64,000 bases of DNA, taken from NCBI GenBank assembly GCA_034429215.1, contig DAOUGI010000101.1:1-64000 (forward strand), read 5' to 3'. This document shows, one piece after another, positions 44,121-54,955 of this stretch (its first letter is position 1; each line of letters opens with the position of its first letter). Both the position numbers and the translations under genes were made by a program. Below the pieces are notes generated by a model that made no database searches, had not been told where the DNA came from, and saw only the letters and a program-made list of their open reading frames with translations. The DNA comes from JAFGOG01 sp034429215. GTDB taxonomy: Bacteria; Chloroflexota; Anaerolineae; JAAYZQ01.

Positions 44121-45347
44121 CTATTGTGGTTCCTCGCCAATCGTCACCGGCGCCGTCAGCTCTTTGCCGTCGCGCAGGACGGTCAGTTGCACCGTGTCGC
44201 CGATGCTCGTGTTGTTCTCCAGGTAGACTGTCAGATCTTGCAGGCCTTCGATCGCCTCGCCGTTCACAGCCACGATCACGTCGCCGCCCACCGGCAGCCG
44301 GTAGCGGCCCATGCGCAGATACTGGTTTCCACCACGAATTCCCGCCTTGTCAGCCGGACCGCCGGCGGTAGCTTCGAGCACCAACACACCCGATTCGGCG
44401 CCAACCTCAACACCATATCGGCGCAGCGTGGCCACCGTCGAGGAGGACAGGTCCAGCGGTTCTATACCCAGCCAGGGGTGGGCATAGTAGCCGCTTGCGA
44501 TCAGCTCGGGCACGACTCGGGCCAGGGTGTTGGCCGACACGGCAAAGCCGATGCCCGCCGAGGAGCCGCTGGAGCTGATGATCTGCGAGTTGACGCCAAT
44601 GACACGCCCTTGCAGGTCGAGCAAGGGGCCGCCCGAGTTGCCGGGGTTGATGGCCGCGTCGGTTTGGATGGCCTCGCCGATAAAGCTGTTGTCCTCCGCG
44701 CCCTCGATCACCCGTCCCAATGCGCTGACCACACCGGTGGTCAGTGTCCGCTGCAGACCGTAGGGGTTGCCGATGGCGACGACGAACTGGCCGACCCGCA
44801 GTTGGCTCGAGTCGCCCAGGGCGAGCGCCGGCGGCAGCTTCACACGATTGGCGGAGCCAATCGAGTCAACCTGCAGCACAGCCAGGTCGTTGGTCGGATC
44901 AGAGCCTACCACCTCCGCCTCGTAGACCTGTCCATCGGCCAGGGTTATCAGAATCTCGTCTGCACCCTCGATGACGTGATAGTTGGTTACGATGTGACCC
45001 TGGTCGTCATACACAAAGCCTGAGCCGGTCCCTTCCTGGGGAGAAGCCCCGAAGAAGCGGTCATAGGCAGTGCTGCGGTTGGTGATATTCACCACCGACG
45101 GGCTGGCGGCGTCATAGACGTCGATGACCCGCGCTTCCAGATCGTTGGCGGCTGCCTGCTCGTCAAAGGCGGCCGAGTCGTCCCGCTGTTCCACGGCCGT
45201 AGGCGTTGGGATAGCGGTGACCGTCGGAAGCACGGCAGAGTCCTGTTGTGGTTCCGGGGTGGACAGCGCCAGATCAGTCAGGCCACACCCCGTGGTCACG
45301 AGCAGCACTGCCAGCAAGATAATCCAGAACAGCCTTTTCCGAAACAT
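44121..45347 (-). CDS. HtrA/DegP-like serine protease, lipoprotein
   Basis: This 408-residue extracytoplasmic quality-control protease has a lipobox (LLVTTGC, Cys21), a Thr/Pro linker, a trypsin-like domain with His124 (IVTNYHVIEG), Asp154 (TNDLAVLQVD) and Ser238 (NPGNSGGPLL), and one C-terminal PDZ domain (about 295-395). It is preceded by an 11-bp-periodic operator and promoter and followed by the response regulator and kinase, an arrangement like CssRS-HtrA of Bacillus. Confidence 0.94.
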   Translation of the reverse strand: MFRKRLFWIILLAVLLVTTGCGLTDLALSTPEPQQDSAVLPTVTAIPTPTAVEQRDDSAAFDEQAAANDLEARVIDVYDAASPSVVNITNRSTAYDRFFGASPQEGTGSGFVYDDQGHIVTNYHVIEGADEILITLADGQVYEAEVVGSDPTNDLAVLQVDSIGSANRVKLPPALALGDSSQLRVGQFVVAIGNPYGLQRTLTTGVVSALGRVIEGAEDNSFIGEAIQTDAAINPGNSGGPLLDLQGRVIGVNSQIISSSGSSAGIGFAVSANTLARVVPELIASGYYAHPWLGIEPLDLSSSTVATLRRYGVEVGAESGVLVLEATAGGPADKAGIRGGNQYLRMGRYRLPVGGDVIVAVNGEAIEGLQDLTVYLENNTSIGDTVQLTVLRDGKELTAPVTIGEEPQ

Positions 45348-45400
45348 AACCTCTTCCTCTCTAATTGTGTACCCTACCAGCTTTCAAACAACCAGATGTT

Positions 45401-45455
45401 ATGATAGCAAAAAGATATGGAGATTCAATGGAGATTAGGTGGAGAGTAAGTGGAG
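45401..45455 (-). promoter_or_regulatory. htrA promoter with four 11-bp-spaced operator half-sites
   Basis: On the plus strand TGGAG starts at 45418, 45429, 45440 and 45451, each exactly 11 bp apart. Minus-strand -10 box TATCAT (45406-45401) follows the nearest half-site by 11 nt and there is no good -35, as in promoters activated by OmpR/PhoB-type regulators. Confidence 0.75.
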
Positions 45456-45477
45456 TTTTCCACGACTATCGGACGGC

Positions 45478-45520
45478 CAAAAAGATGAAAGAAAACGGGC
45501 GAGGGTTGCCCCTCGCCCGT
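45478..45520 (-). terminator. Terminator of the exported-protein gene
   Basis: An 11-bp stem, ACGGGCGAGGG (45495-45505) with CCCTCGCCCGT (45510-45520), followed on the minus strand by TTTTCTTTCATCTTTTT. It isolates the upstream gene from htrA. No gene is seen in 45348-45616. Confidence 0.9.
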
Positions 45521-45616
45521 ACCTCTAAACCTCTGATTCTGCTGCACCCGCGATCAGCTAACTGCTCCCTGCGTGAGACCACCCCCCTTCCAAGTGTGTG
45601 TCTCGCAAAGCTCTGG

Positions 45617-46297
45617 CTAGAATCCGTCCGTACCAGAGTCCGTCATGTCGCTGTGCCGGCCACCCTCGTGTTTCAGGCCTTCCCAGGTGCTGTCCATTTT
45701 CTCGATTGCCCTAGTCTCAGCCTTTTCCAACTGCGAGTCGGCCTGCTCCTGGGTGATGTCGCCGCCGGCCACCTTCTCGTCCAGCTTTTCCTTCACCTGG
45801 GCCAGGTAGGCATCGATGATGGTCTGGGTGTCGACGCCCTTTTCCTCGGCCAGTGCGGCGATGGTCTTGCCGTTCTCCAGTTCGGTGAGCAGATCCTCCA
45901 GCTCCATGCCCAGCTTCTCGGCCGCTACCGACCTCAGGCTGACCCCTGAAACGCGCCCCATTCCCCTGTCCATCTTGCCGAAGGCTTTGCCCAGCCCCGC
46001 ACCGGCGGATGCCCGGTCCAGCCGCGACTGGAGCTCTGCGGCCTGTTCCTCGGTCAGCCGGCCTTCGCTTACAGCCTGATCAATGACCTGCTGCTCGGCC
46101 TTGTCCACAGCGGCGTCGTATTCGTCAACGCTGATGCCCAAGATACCAGCGAGTGCCTCTTTGAACTTGGTGACATAGTCGAACGGCGAGTCGGAGGTGC
46201 CAGTGTCACCTTGGGCAAAAGCAGCGACTCCCACGGCCGCTATCCCCAGGACCGCAACCAGCATGGCGATCCCCACGATCTTGAACAGTCTTTTCAA
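45617..46297 (-). CDS. Small exported protein of unknown function, envelope-stress associated
   Basis: This 226-residue protein has a signal peptide (about 1-28, ending AAFAQG) and two related helical units: ILGISVDEYDAAVDKAEQQV with SEGRLTEEQAAELQSRLD, and KLGMELEDLLTELENGKTIA with AGGDITQEQADSQLEKAE. The units recall the helical repeats of small exported DUF2680-type proteins; this is a weak resemblance. The start is TTG with GGAGG six bases upstream. Its promoter has the same 11-bp-periodic sites as htrA, so the two should be co-regulated. A chaperone or anti-stress periplasmic role is inferred from that alone. Confidence 0.75.
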   Translation of the reverse strand: MKRLFKIVGIAMLVAVLGIAAVGVAAFAQGDTGTSDSPFDYVTKFKEALAGILGISVDEYDAAVDKAEQQVIDQAVSEGRLTEEQAAELQSRLDRASAGAGLGKAFGKMDRGMGRVSGVSLRSVAAEKLGMELEDLLTELENGKTIAALAEEKGVDTQTIIDAYLAQVKEKLDEKVAGGDITQEQADSQLEKAETRAIEKMDSTWEGLKHEGGRHSDMTDSGTDGF

Positions 46298-46353
46298 GCT
46301 TACCCTCCTCGAGCACTGTTTTGCGGGTCTGCCCCACTTGCTCTATTGGCTCC

Positions 46354-46430
46354 ATCATACCAAAGACTTGTGGAGATCTGACGGAGATCTGTTGGAGGTT
46401 TTATGCAATTGGTGTGGAGATTGTGAGGAG
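46354..46430 (-). promoter_or_regulatory. Promoter with five or six 11-bp-spaced operator half-sites
   Basis: Half-sites on the plus strand start at 46371 (TGGAG), 46382 (CGGAG), 46393 (TGGAG), 46415 (TGGAG) and 46426 (AGGAG); the missing step, 46404, reads TGCAA. The -10 box TATGAT (46359-46354) is 11 nt from the nearest site, the same geometry as at htrA. Confidence 0.75.
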
Positions 46431-46434
46431 CCGG

Positions 46435-48171
46435 CTAGAAGAACTTTTCGCGGCGGGGCCGGCGGCGCCAATCGAGGACGATCAGCGCGGTTACGGCCAG
46501 CAGTGCCAGGCCCAGCCCGGCCACGGGCAGGGTGGGGAAAGGAGACGGCTGCCCGACGCCAACCTCAAAGGCATCTACCGTGCAGACCGGCGGCGTCCCC
46601 CCGGCCGCGGCACTCGAAGTCTCGCTCACCGTCAGGCGCAACACGTGCTGGCCAGGGCCCAGGCTGCGGGCGATCGGCAGGCGAGCTTGCCATTCGATCT
46701 CTGGGAAATAGAGATCAACATAAGACCGGCCCTGATCGTCCACCGGTAGGCCAGGCACGTTGCGGCCATCGTGGGTGACCAGCAGCCGTCCCTCCTGAGG
46801 GCCCCGCCGGGCGATCAGATCGAGCGAATTGCCCTCGAAAGCAATGGTCAGGCTGGCTCCTTGCTGGTCGCTCTCCAACAAGGCCTGACCGCTGGCCTCC
46901 GGCGCGATACCAGCGCGCCATCGATCGTCGGCCTGCACAGCCGGTGCTGTTTCCTGGAAAAAGCCGGCCGACGCAACGAGCAGTGTTCGCGTCGCGTCCA
47001 ACACGCCGTCGTACACCCGCCGGGGTGTAAAGTCGACGTCTACCATGCGAAAGTAGTAGGCAGCATCATCAGGGCTGTATTGCTGGCCAGTTTGGCGGAA
47101 GTACCAGATGCTAAAGACCCCGGCCCAGGGCCACTCGCGCTGAGCCAGCTCGATGCCTTGCAAGGTGTATTCGGACTGCTGCTCCTCGCTGACCCGCTCC
47201 CAGATGAGCGCCTCGTCACCAAAGCTCTCTGGTGCAGCATTCCAGCCATATTCGACAAACCATATTGGTTTGTCCGAGTCGCCATGGCGCTCCATGATCT
47301 GCCGCTGGAGCACCACCCGCTGGAAGTTCAACACCTTCTCGTCGGGCGGGTCGGTGGGCGGCCGGTCAAAGCCAAAGGCGTTGGCTGCCAGGATGTCAAA
47401 ATAGGCGCCCGCCCCAGCCTGATACATGGCCTCCAGGTAGTCTGTGTCGGGCATGGACCGCCACTTGCCCGGCTCGGGATGGAGCTCGCCCAGGGTGATA
47501 GCCAAGGGAGCGGATAGCACATAGACGGTGGGATCGGCTTCCTTGGCCCGCCGGTAGGCGATCTTGAGCATCTCGGTATAGGCGGCCGGATCGACCGCCT
47601 GTTCGCCCCATTCGGGGTAGATGTTGGGCTCGTTCCAAATCTGGATGTAATGGATGCGTCCTCGAAAGTGATCGACAAAGGCATAGACGAAATCACCATA
47701 GTCGGTCAGATCGGTGGGTGGGGTTTCGTCCCGCGAGTCTGAGGGGCGCGCCCAGGCCGGGGCGCGGTCCAGCCGGGCAATGACCTGGAGGCCGTTAGAC
47801 TGGTAGAGATCGACAATTTGGTCGAATTTTTCCCAACTGCTGTCGCGACTGACCAGGTCTATGAACTCGCCTTTGCGCAGCGGCTCGATCTCGGCCCAGG
47901 CGAACTGCTGCCTGGCCCAGCCAAGGCCTGCCTGCCGGGCCATCTCGACAGTTTGCTCGCGCTTCCAGGGCTCGACCTCGCGGCCGAGAAAAAAGTTGGC
48001 GCCGTAGGGGTTGACGTCGGTGTTGGGAATGGTACGCGCCGGCCGCGCATTGCCGTCAGAGGGCCGAACGGCCAGAGCGTGACGGATGAGCACCAGACTT
48101 AGCAGCCCGGCCAGGATGACCAGGGCCGCTATCAACCCGGCAGTCCGAAGACGCACGCTCGGCCTCCGCAT
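46435..48171 (-). CDS. Membrane-anchored glycoside-hydrolase-like protein
   Basis: This 578-residue protein has an N-terminal membrane helix (about 11-33), a TIM-barrel glycosidase domain of the clan GH-A type and a C-terminal beta domain (about 400-535) followed by a second helix (about 548-565) and a basic tail RRRPRREK. Candidate catalytic acids are Glu181 in IQIWNEPNIYP (acid/base) and Glu307 in IWFVEYGWNA (nucleophile). The exact GH family is uncertain; GH39/GH5-like is possible. The barrel would face outside. It begins 27 nt after the rhodanese stop codon and is probably in its operon; the stop lies 5 nt from the operator at 46371-46430. Confidence 0.8.
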   Translation of the reverse strand: MRRPSVRLRTAGLIAALVILAGLLSLVLIRHALAVRPSDGNARPARTIPNTDVNPYGANFFLGREVEPWKREQTVEMARQAGLGWARQQFAWAEIEPLRKGEFIDLVSRDSSWEKFDQIVDLYQSNGLQVIARLDRAPAWARPSDSRDETPPTDLTDYGDFVYAFVDHFRGRIHYIQIWNEPNIYPEWGEQAVDPAAYTEMLKIAYRRAKEADPTVYVLSAPLAITLGELHPEPGKWRSMPDTDYLEAMYQAGAGAYFDILAANAFGFDRPPTDPPDEKVLNFQRVVLQRQIMERHGDSDKPIWFVEYGWNAAPESFGDEALIWERVSEEQQSEYTLQGIELAQREWPWAGVFSIWYFRQTGQQYSPDDAAYYFRMVDVDFTPRRVYDGVLDATRTLLVASAGFFQETAPAVQADDRWRAGIAPEASGQALLESDQQGASLTIAFEGNSLDLIARRGPQEGRLLVTHDGRNVPGLPVDDQGRSYVDLYFPEIEWQARLPIARSLGPGQHVLRLTVSETSSAAAGGTPPVCTVDAFEVGVGQPSPFPTLPVAGLGLALLAVTALIVLDWRRRPRREKFF

Positions 48172-48198
48172 ATCGCAGGCGGCAATCCGTGTTACAGA

Positions 48199-48762
48199 CT
48201 AGGGCACCGGCGTGCCGCCAGCCGTCTCAACTGCGAATCCGGCCCGCTGCCAGGCAGCAAAGCCACCCAACAAAGCTCCTACGTTGGGGAACCCTTCATC
48301 GATCAGCATCTGTGCCACACGGGCACTTGCTTGCTCCTGCGCTCAGGTGCAATACAAAATCAGCTGTTTGTCGCGGGGCAGCTCACTCAACCGCGTCCCT
48401 ATCTCACTCTCGGGGAATAACAAAGCGCCGACCGCGTGTGACTGGTCGTACGCAGAGCTGTCACGGATGTCGATCAGCACCGCCTGCCCTTTCTCCAGCA
48501 GGCTCTGCGTCTCTTTGAGGGTGACGCGCGGCACATCAGGATAGGGGATCGACTGGGTGGGCTGGGGCTCGACGGTCACCACCGGCACAGAGATATCTTC
48601 GGGCCGGACAGCGGCAGCGCTGGATATGCGTTTCTCATTGAGCACGATGGCACCGACGACGAGAACCACCATCACCACGCCGACGATGATCGGGATGATA
48701 TAGGACGATATTCCGTTTGCTTGACTTGTCTTGCGAGCAGTACGCCGGTTTTTTTTCGCCAT
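48199..48762 (-). CDS. Membrane-anchored rhodanese, probable selenoprotein (in-frame TGA = Sec140)
   Basis: The frame from ATG 48762 (SD AAGGAG) codes a single membrane helix (about 19-41), a linker and a rhodanese domain, with PRVTLKETQSLLEKGQAVLI, DIRDSSAYDQSHAVGALLFP and ILYCT. TGA then occurs at codon 140 (48345-48343). Beyond it the same frame continues AQEQASARVAQMLIDEGFPN and VGALLGGFAAWQRAGF, the normal rhodanese C terminus, to TAG at 48199, giving 187 residues. Related domains have Cys at the TGA position (YC-S/T-C-P pattern, recalled from the family). A hairpin fitting a bacterial SECIS follows. Role: extracytoplasmic sulfur or redox chemistry. The alternative is a nonsense mutation leaving a 139-residue truncated protein. 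The Sec machinery is not in the window. Confidence 0.72.
48305..48331 (-). promoter_or_regulatory. Candidate bacterial SECIS hairpin
   Basis: Starting 12 nt after the TGA: lower stem AGCA/TGCT, internal bulge A versus AGA, upper stem GTGCC/GGCAC and 5-nt loop CGTGT. The loop G is 23 nt after the TGA and at the second loop position, within the usual limits for SelB-binding elements (about 16-37 nt, G among the first two loop bases). Confidence 0.65.
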
Positions 48763-48836
48763 AGACTCCTTACCTATTTGGACACACCGTTCTTGTAATC
48801 GGCCGGCCCAACGACCGGCGGGACGGCGTGCGGCCT

Positions 48837-48865
48837 ATTATACAGTCAAGGGCGGGCGAATGCAA
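48837..48865 (-). promoter_or_regulatory. Promoter of the rhodanese operon
   Basis: On the minus strand TTGCAT (48865-48860), a 17-nt spacer and TATAAT (48842-48837). Leader of about 65 nt. Confidence 0.85.
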
Positions 48866-48887
48866 CACTGGAACAGCGGCAGTACGG

Positions 48888-48949
48888 TAAAAAAAGACCT
48901 GACGGGTTTTTGTCCGCTCCGGGATGCTTGGCAAAAACCCGTCAGGTCT
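48888..48949 (-). terminator. Terminator of the sigma-factor gene
   Basis: A perfect 18-bp stem, arms at 48895-48912 and 48932-48949 (AGACCTGACGGGTTTTTG arm), followed on the minus strand by TTTTTTTACC. One of the longest perfect stems in the window, 13 nt after the stop codon. Confidence 0.95.
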
Positions 48950-48961
48950 GTTGAGGCGACG

Positions 48962-50176
<1,215 letters not shown>

Positions 50177-50372
50177 CCCGATCCTGTTCCTCCACATGCC
50201 TGGAGAGCCGCTGCGAGCCCAAGCAATACCCGCCGCGCGATACTGGGACAGCACCAGTACTCCGCAGACGGCGGCAATTTTCAGCTTGGGTATATTGTAT
50301 GCTTGATTCTCCCGGTCATTCAGTAACCTCTGTTACACCCGGTTTGGCGGCTAGAGGTTCAAAAGCTTACGT

Positions 50373-50378
50373 ATTATA
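50373..50378 (-). promoter_or_regulatory. -10 box of the sigma-factor gene
   Basis: A perfect minus-strand TATAAT with no convincing -35, about 190 nt upstream of the start codon. A second -10-like TACAAT is at 50299-50294. The long leader holds a small hairpin, GTAAC-CTCT-GTTAC near 50325, and no other recognisable element. It is divergent from the pyrophosphatase promoter. Confidence 0.55.
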
Positions 50379-50423
50379 CCACGGAAATGGCAAAAATGTA
50401 CCCCCCCAATTTGACCAATTTTC

Positions 50424-50452
50424 TTGACTTTTTCGACCATGTTGGGTAAAAT
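50424..50452 (+). promoter_or_regulatory. Promoter of hppA
   Basis: TTGACT (50424-50429), a 17-nt spacer and TAAAAT (50447-50452), 76 nt before the start codon. Confidence 0.85.
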
Positions 50453-50528
50453 GGTGCGGTTATCCGGCCGGAAGTGATGGCAGGCTCGGAGCGAATTCAA
50501 TCCTAAGGGTTTCAAGGAGGAAACAGTC

Positions 50529-52805
<2,277 letters not shown>

Positions 52806-52820
52806 CGTCTAGATAGTAAA

Positions 52821-52852
52821 GGGCCTGGGGGTTGTCCCCAGGCCCTTTTTTT
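52821..52852 (+). terminator. Terminator between hppA and tyrS (probably bidirectional)
   Basis: GGGCCTGGGG (52821-52830) with CCCCAGGCCC (52836-52845), then TTTTTTT. On the minus strand the same hairpin follows tyrS by 12 nt with a shorter TTTACT tract. Confidence 0.93.
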
Positions 52853-52856
52853 ATGA

Positions 52857-54089
52857 TCAGCGGGCTATAATGCGGTGGTACCTTTTCTTGCCAGCTCGAA
52901 GCAGGATCCGACCGTCGACCAGGTGCCCGGCAGCGATCACGGCGTCCAGGTCGGCCAGCGGCGCGTCGTTGACGTAGGCCCCCCCCTGCTCGATCAGGCG
53001 GCGGACCTCGCTGCGCGACTGGCACAGACCGGCGCGCTGGAACAGCTCGATGGCCGGGATGCCGGCGGCCAGCTCGGCCATGCCGATCTCGGTCGTGGGC
53101 ACGGCGTCGCCGGCCTCACCCCCGCCAAAAAGCTTGCGGGCGGCATCCTCGGACTGGCTGGCCGCCGCCTCGCCGTGGAGGATCTTGGTCGCTTCAAAGG
53201 CCAGCACCTGCTTGGCCTGGCGGATGTCGGCGCCGGCCAGCCGCCCCAGCTCGCGCACCCGGTCCATCGGCAGAAAGGTAAAGAGGGCCAGGAAGCGCTG
53301 GACGTCGGCGTCTTCGGTGTTGATCCAGAACTGGTAATAGTCGTAGGGCGACACCCGCTCCGGGTCGAGCCAGACTGCACCGCGCTCTGACTTGCCCATC
53401 TTGACCCCCGAGCTGGTGGTGATGAGCGGGAAGGTCATGGCAAAGGCCGGCACGCCCTCGACGCGGCGGATCAGGTCGGCCCCGGCCAAGATGTTGCCCC
53501 ACTGGTCGCTGCCGCCCATCTGCAGCACGCAGCCATATTCACGGTACAGGTGTAAAAAGTCGTACGACTGGAGCAGCATGTAGTTGAATTCGAGAAAGTT
53601 CAGGCCGCCTTCGCTGTCGTAGCGGGTGCGGTACGCTTCGGCGGCCAGCATGCGGTTGACGCTGAAATGCCGGCCGATGTCGCGCAGGAACTCCAGGTAG
53701 TTGAGCTTGCGCAGCCAGTCGGCGTTGTTGATCATCAGCGCCTTGCCCTCGCCAAAGTCGAGCAGAGCAGCCATCTGCTTCTTTAGCTGGACCAGGTTGG
53801 CGTCGATCTGCTCGACGCTGAGGAGCTGGCGCATCTCGGTCTTGCCGCTGGGATCGCCGATCATGCCGGTGCCGCCGCCGATGACGCCGATCGGCCGGTG
53901 GCCGTGGCGCTGCATGTGGGCCAGGGCCATGATCGGCACCATGTTGCCGACGTGAAAGCTGGACGCGCTGGGATCAAAGCCGATGTAGCAGGTGATGGGC
54001 CGCTCCACCGCGGCGCGCACACCGTCGGCGTCGGACGCCTGCTCGATAAAGCCGCGCTCGGTCAGGACGTCAAACACATTCTCCTTCAT
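52857..54089 (-). CDS. tyrS: Tyrosyl-tRNA synthetase
   Basis: This 410-residue class I synthetase has the HIGH-like motif SSFHVGNMVP, GGGTGMIGDPSGK, tyrosine-pocket segments NFLEFNYMLLQSYDFLHL and MGGSDQWGNI, the KMSKS equivalent GVKMGKSERG, and a C-terminal S4 RNA-binding domain (about 345-408). KMGKS with this lengthier layout places it in the TyrS type 2 (TyrZ-like) group. The 134-nt gap upstream holds the terminator of an attenuator governed by a Tyr-rich leader peptide. SD AGGAG/GGGGAGAG lies before the ATG. Confidence 0.97.
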   Translation of the reverse strand: MKENVFDVLTERGFIEQASDADGVRAAVERPITCYIGFDPSASSFHVGNMVPIMALAHMQRHGHRPIGVIGGGTGMIGDPSGKTEMRQLLSVEQIDANLVQLKKQMAALLDFGEGKALMINNADWLRKLNYLEFLRDIGRHFSVNRMLAAEAYRTRYDSEGGLNFLEFNYMLLQSYDFLHLYREYGCVLQMGGSDQWGNILAGADLIRRVEGVPAFAMTFPLITTSSGVKMGKSERGAVWLDPERVSPYDYYQFWINTEDADVQRFLALFTFLPMDRVRELGRLAGADIRQAKQVLAFEATKILHGEAAASQSEDAARKLFGGGEAGDAVPTTEIGMAELAAGIPAIELFQRAGLCQSRSEVRRLIEQGGAYVNDAPLADLDAVIAAGHLVDGRILLRAGKKRYHRIIAR

Positions 54090-54158
54090 CTCTCTCCCCT
54101 TTCTGCACTCTGCCAGGAGGTCTGTTCCGATTTCTCAAGCGCACTATGGCGCCTGTCC

Positions 54159-54192
54159 AAAAAAGCAGCCCCGGTATCGATCTCCGGGGCTG
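54159..54192 (-). terminator. Attenuator terminator (3:4 helix) upstream of tyrS
   Basis: The stem CAGCCCCGG/CCGGGGCTG (54192-54184 with 54174-54166 on the minus strand) with a 9-nt loop is followed by C and TTTTTT. It lies between the leader peptide and tyrS, 70 nt before the tyrS ATG, so it would stop tyrS transcription. Confidence 0.9.
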
Positions 54193-54247
54193 TTCTTGGC
54201 TGTGCACTGGGCCGGCCAGTGGCTAGGTCAACACGGACCCCGGGATC
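54179..54247 (-). promoter_or_regulatory. Antiterminator (2:3 helix) of the tyrS attenuator
   Basis: GATCCCGGGG (54247-54238), in leader codons 28-31 just after the Tyr codons, can pair with CCCCGG(A)GATC (54189-54179) over 10 bp with one bulged A. This uses up the 5' arm of the terminator. An upstream CGGACC (leader codons 10-11) can instead pair with GGTCCG, which overlaps segment 2, giving a protector 1:2 helix. Confidence 0.75.
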
Positions 54248-54330
54248 CTTGCATACGGATAATACCGCTCGTAAGGATAGAGCGGCTCGTACCGGGCGGT
54301 CCGAACGGTTGCCTGCATTTCGTTCTTCAT
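54223..54330 (-). CDS. Tyrosine-rich leader peptide of tyrS
   Basis: A 35-codon ORF with Tyr codons at positions 14, 18, 20, 23, 24 and 26; the central part reads RYEPLYPYERYYPYAR. The ATG follows a TATACT -10 box by six bases, so translation is probably leaderless. The ORF ends within the control region, 31 nt before the attenuator hairpin. Ribosome stalling at Tyr codons when charged tRNA-Tyr is scarce would free segment 2 to form the antiterminator and let tyrS be transcribed; fast translation would cover segment 2 and allow termination. This is the logic of the trp and pheST attenuators. Confidence 0.85.
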   Translation of the reverse strand: MKNEMQATVRTARYEPLYPYERYYPYARIPGSVLT

Positions 54331-54336
54331 ACCACT

Positions 54337-54366
54337 AGTATACCACAGATGCCGAGATTGCGTCAA
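54337..54366 (-). promoter_or_regulatory. Promoter of the tyrS leader-tyrS transcript
   Basis: On the minus strand TTGACG (54366-54361), an 18-nt spacer and TATACT (54342-54337), then AGTGGT and the leader ATG at 54330. Confidence 0.85.
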
Positions 54367-54402
54367 ATTCGCGCTGCGGGCGTTGGCCGCTTGTGATCCC
54401 TC

Positions 54403-54876
54403 TCAGCGTGCAAGCCGGCTCCGCGACCACGCCCATTCGATCGTCGCCGGGTCTTGGGCCGCGGGTGTGCACAGGCGACGCGGGTCGGGCCGGACACCGA
54501 TGCGCCCCAGGTCGAGCCGGTCGGCGTCCCAGCAGGTTTGGACGGTCACGCTGGCTTCCACCAAACCGTCGGTGTGGTAGGTGCAGGCGTAGGTCAGGCT
54601 ATCCAGGTCGTCTTCAGACAGGGCCAGAAGATCGTCGTTCAGGCTCCTGACAAACTCGGCAGCCCGCCGGCCGTGATCCCGGTCCCAGCCGTCGTCCAGT
54701 CGCCGAGAATCGTGGAGATAGGCAAAAAGCTCTACGATCCGGGCGTCGGCGCCGGTCTGCTCGGCCAGGCGCCGGCCGTTGTCATACACCCGCTGCCAGT
54801 GGGCCTCGCCGTGGATGCTACCCGATGGCAGGGCGAAGGTGCGACGGACCAGTTCCAGCAGACTGTCAGATATCAA
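54403..54876 (-). CDS. HD-domain phosphohydrolase-like protein
   Basis: This roughly 157-residue protein shows the HD metal ligands in order: His in SIHGEAHWQRV, the HD pair in FAYLHDSRRLDD, and Asp in CWDADRLDLGRIG. A further conserved HTDG lies between. Such small HD proteins hydrolyse nucleotides or phosphate esters; the substrate is unknown. The start is uncertain: TTG 54876 is chosen because GAGGGG lies eight bases upstream; an earlier TTG at 54903 would add nine residues. It follows the MFS gene on the same strand by about 80 nt. Confidence 0.75.
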   Translation of the reverse strand: MISDSLLELVRRTFALPSGSIHGEAHWQRVYDNGRRLAEQTGADARIVELFAYLHDSRRLDDGWDRDHGRRAAEFVRSLNDDLLALSEDDLDSLTYACTYHTDGLVEASVTVQTCWDADRLDLGRIGVRPDPRRLCTPAAQDPATIEWAWSRSRLAR

Positions 54877-54922
54877 ATTACCGTGCCCCTCTGGACACGA
54901 CAAGCCGTTAAAATGGCAAGGA

Positions 54923-54938
54923 AACGACTGAAGTCGTT
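54923..54938. repeat. Short palindrome
   Basis: AACGACT-GA-AGTCGTT between the MFS and HD genes: a 7-bp stem with a 2-nt loop. It may be a dispersed repeat or an operator; no other copy was seen in the window. Confidence 0.4.
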
Positions 54939-54955
54939 ACTACAAGACTGGCCTG

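Noticed and set aside
54090..54366. T-box riboswitch upstream of tyrS
   Set aside because: The conserved T-box bulge sequence (AGGGUGGNACCGCG type) and specifier stem are absent; the Tyr-codon leader ORF explains the terminator better.
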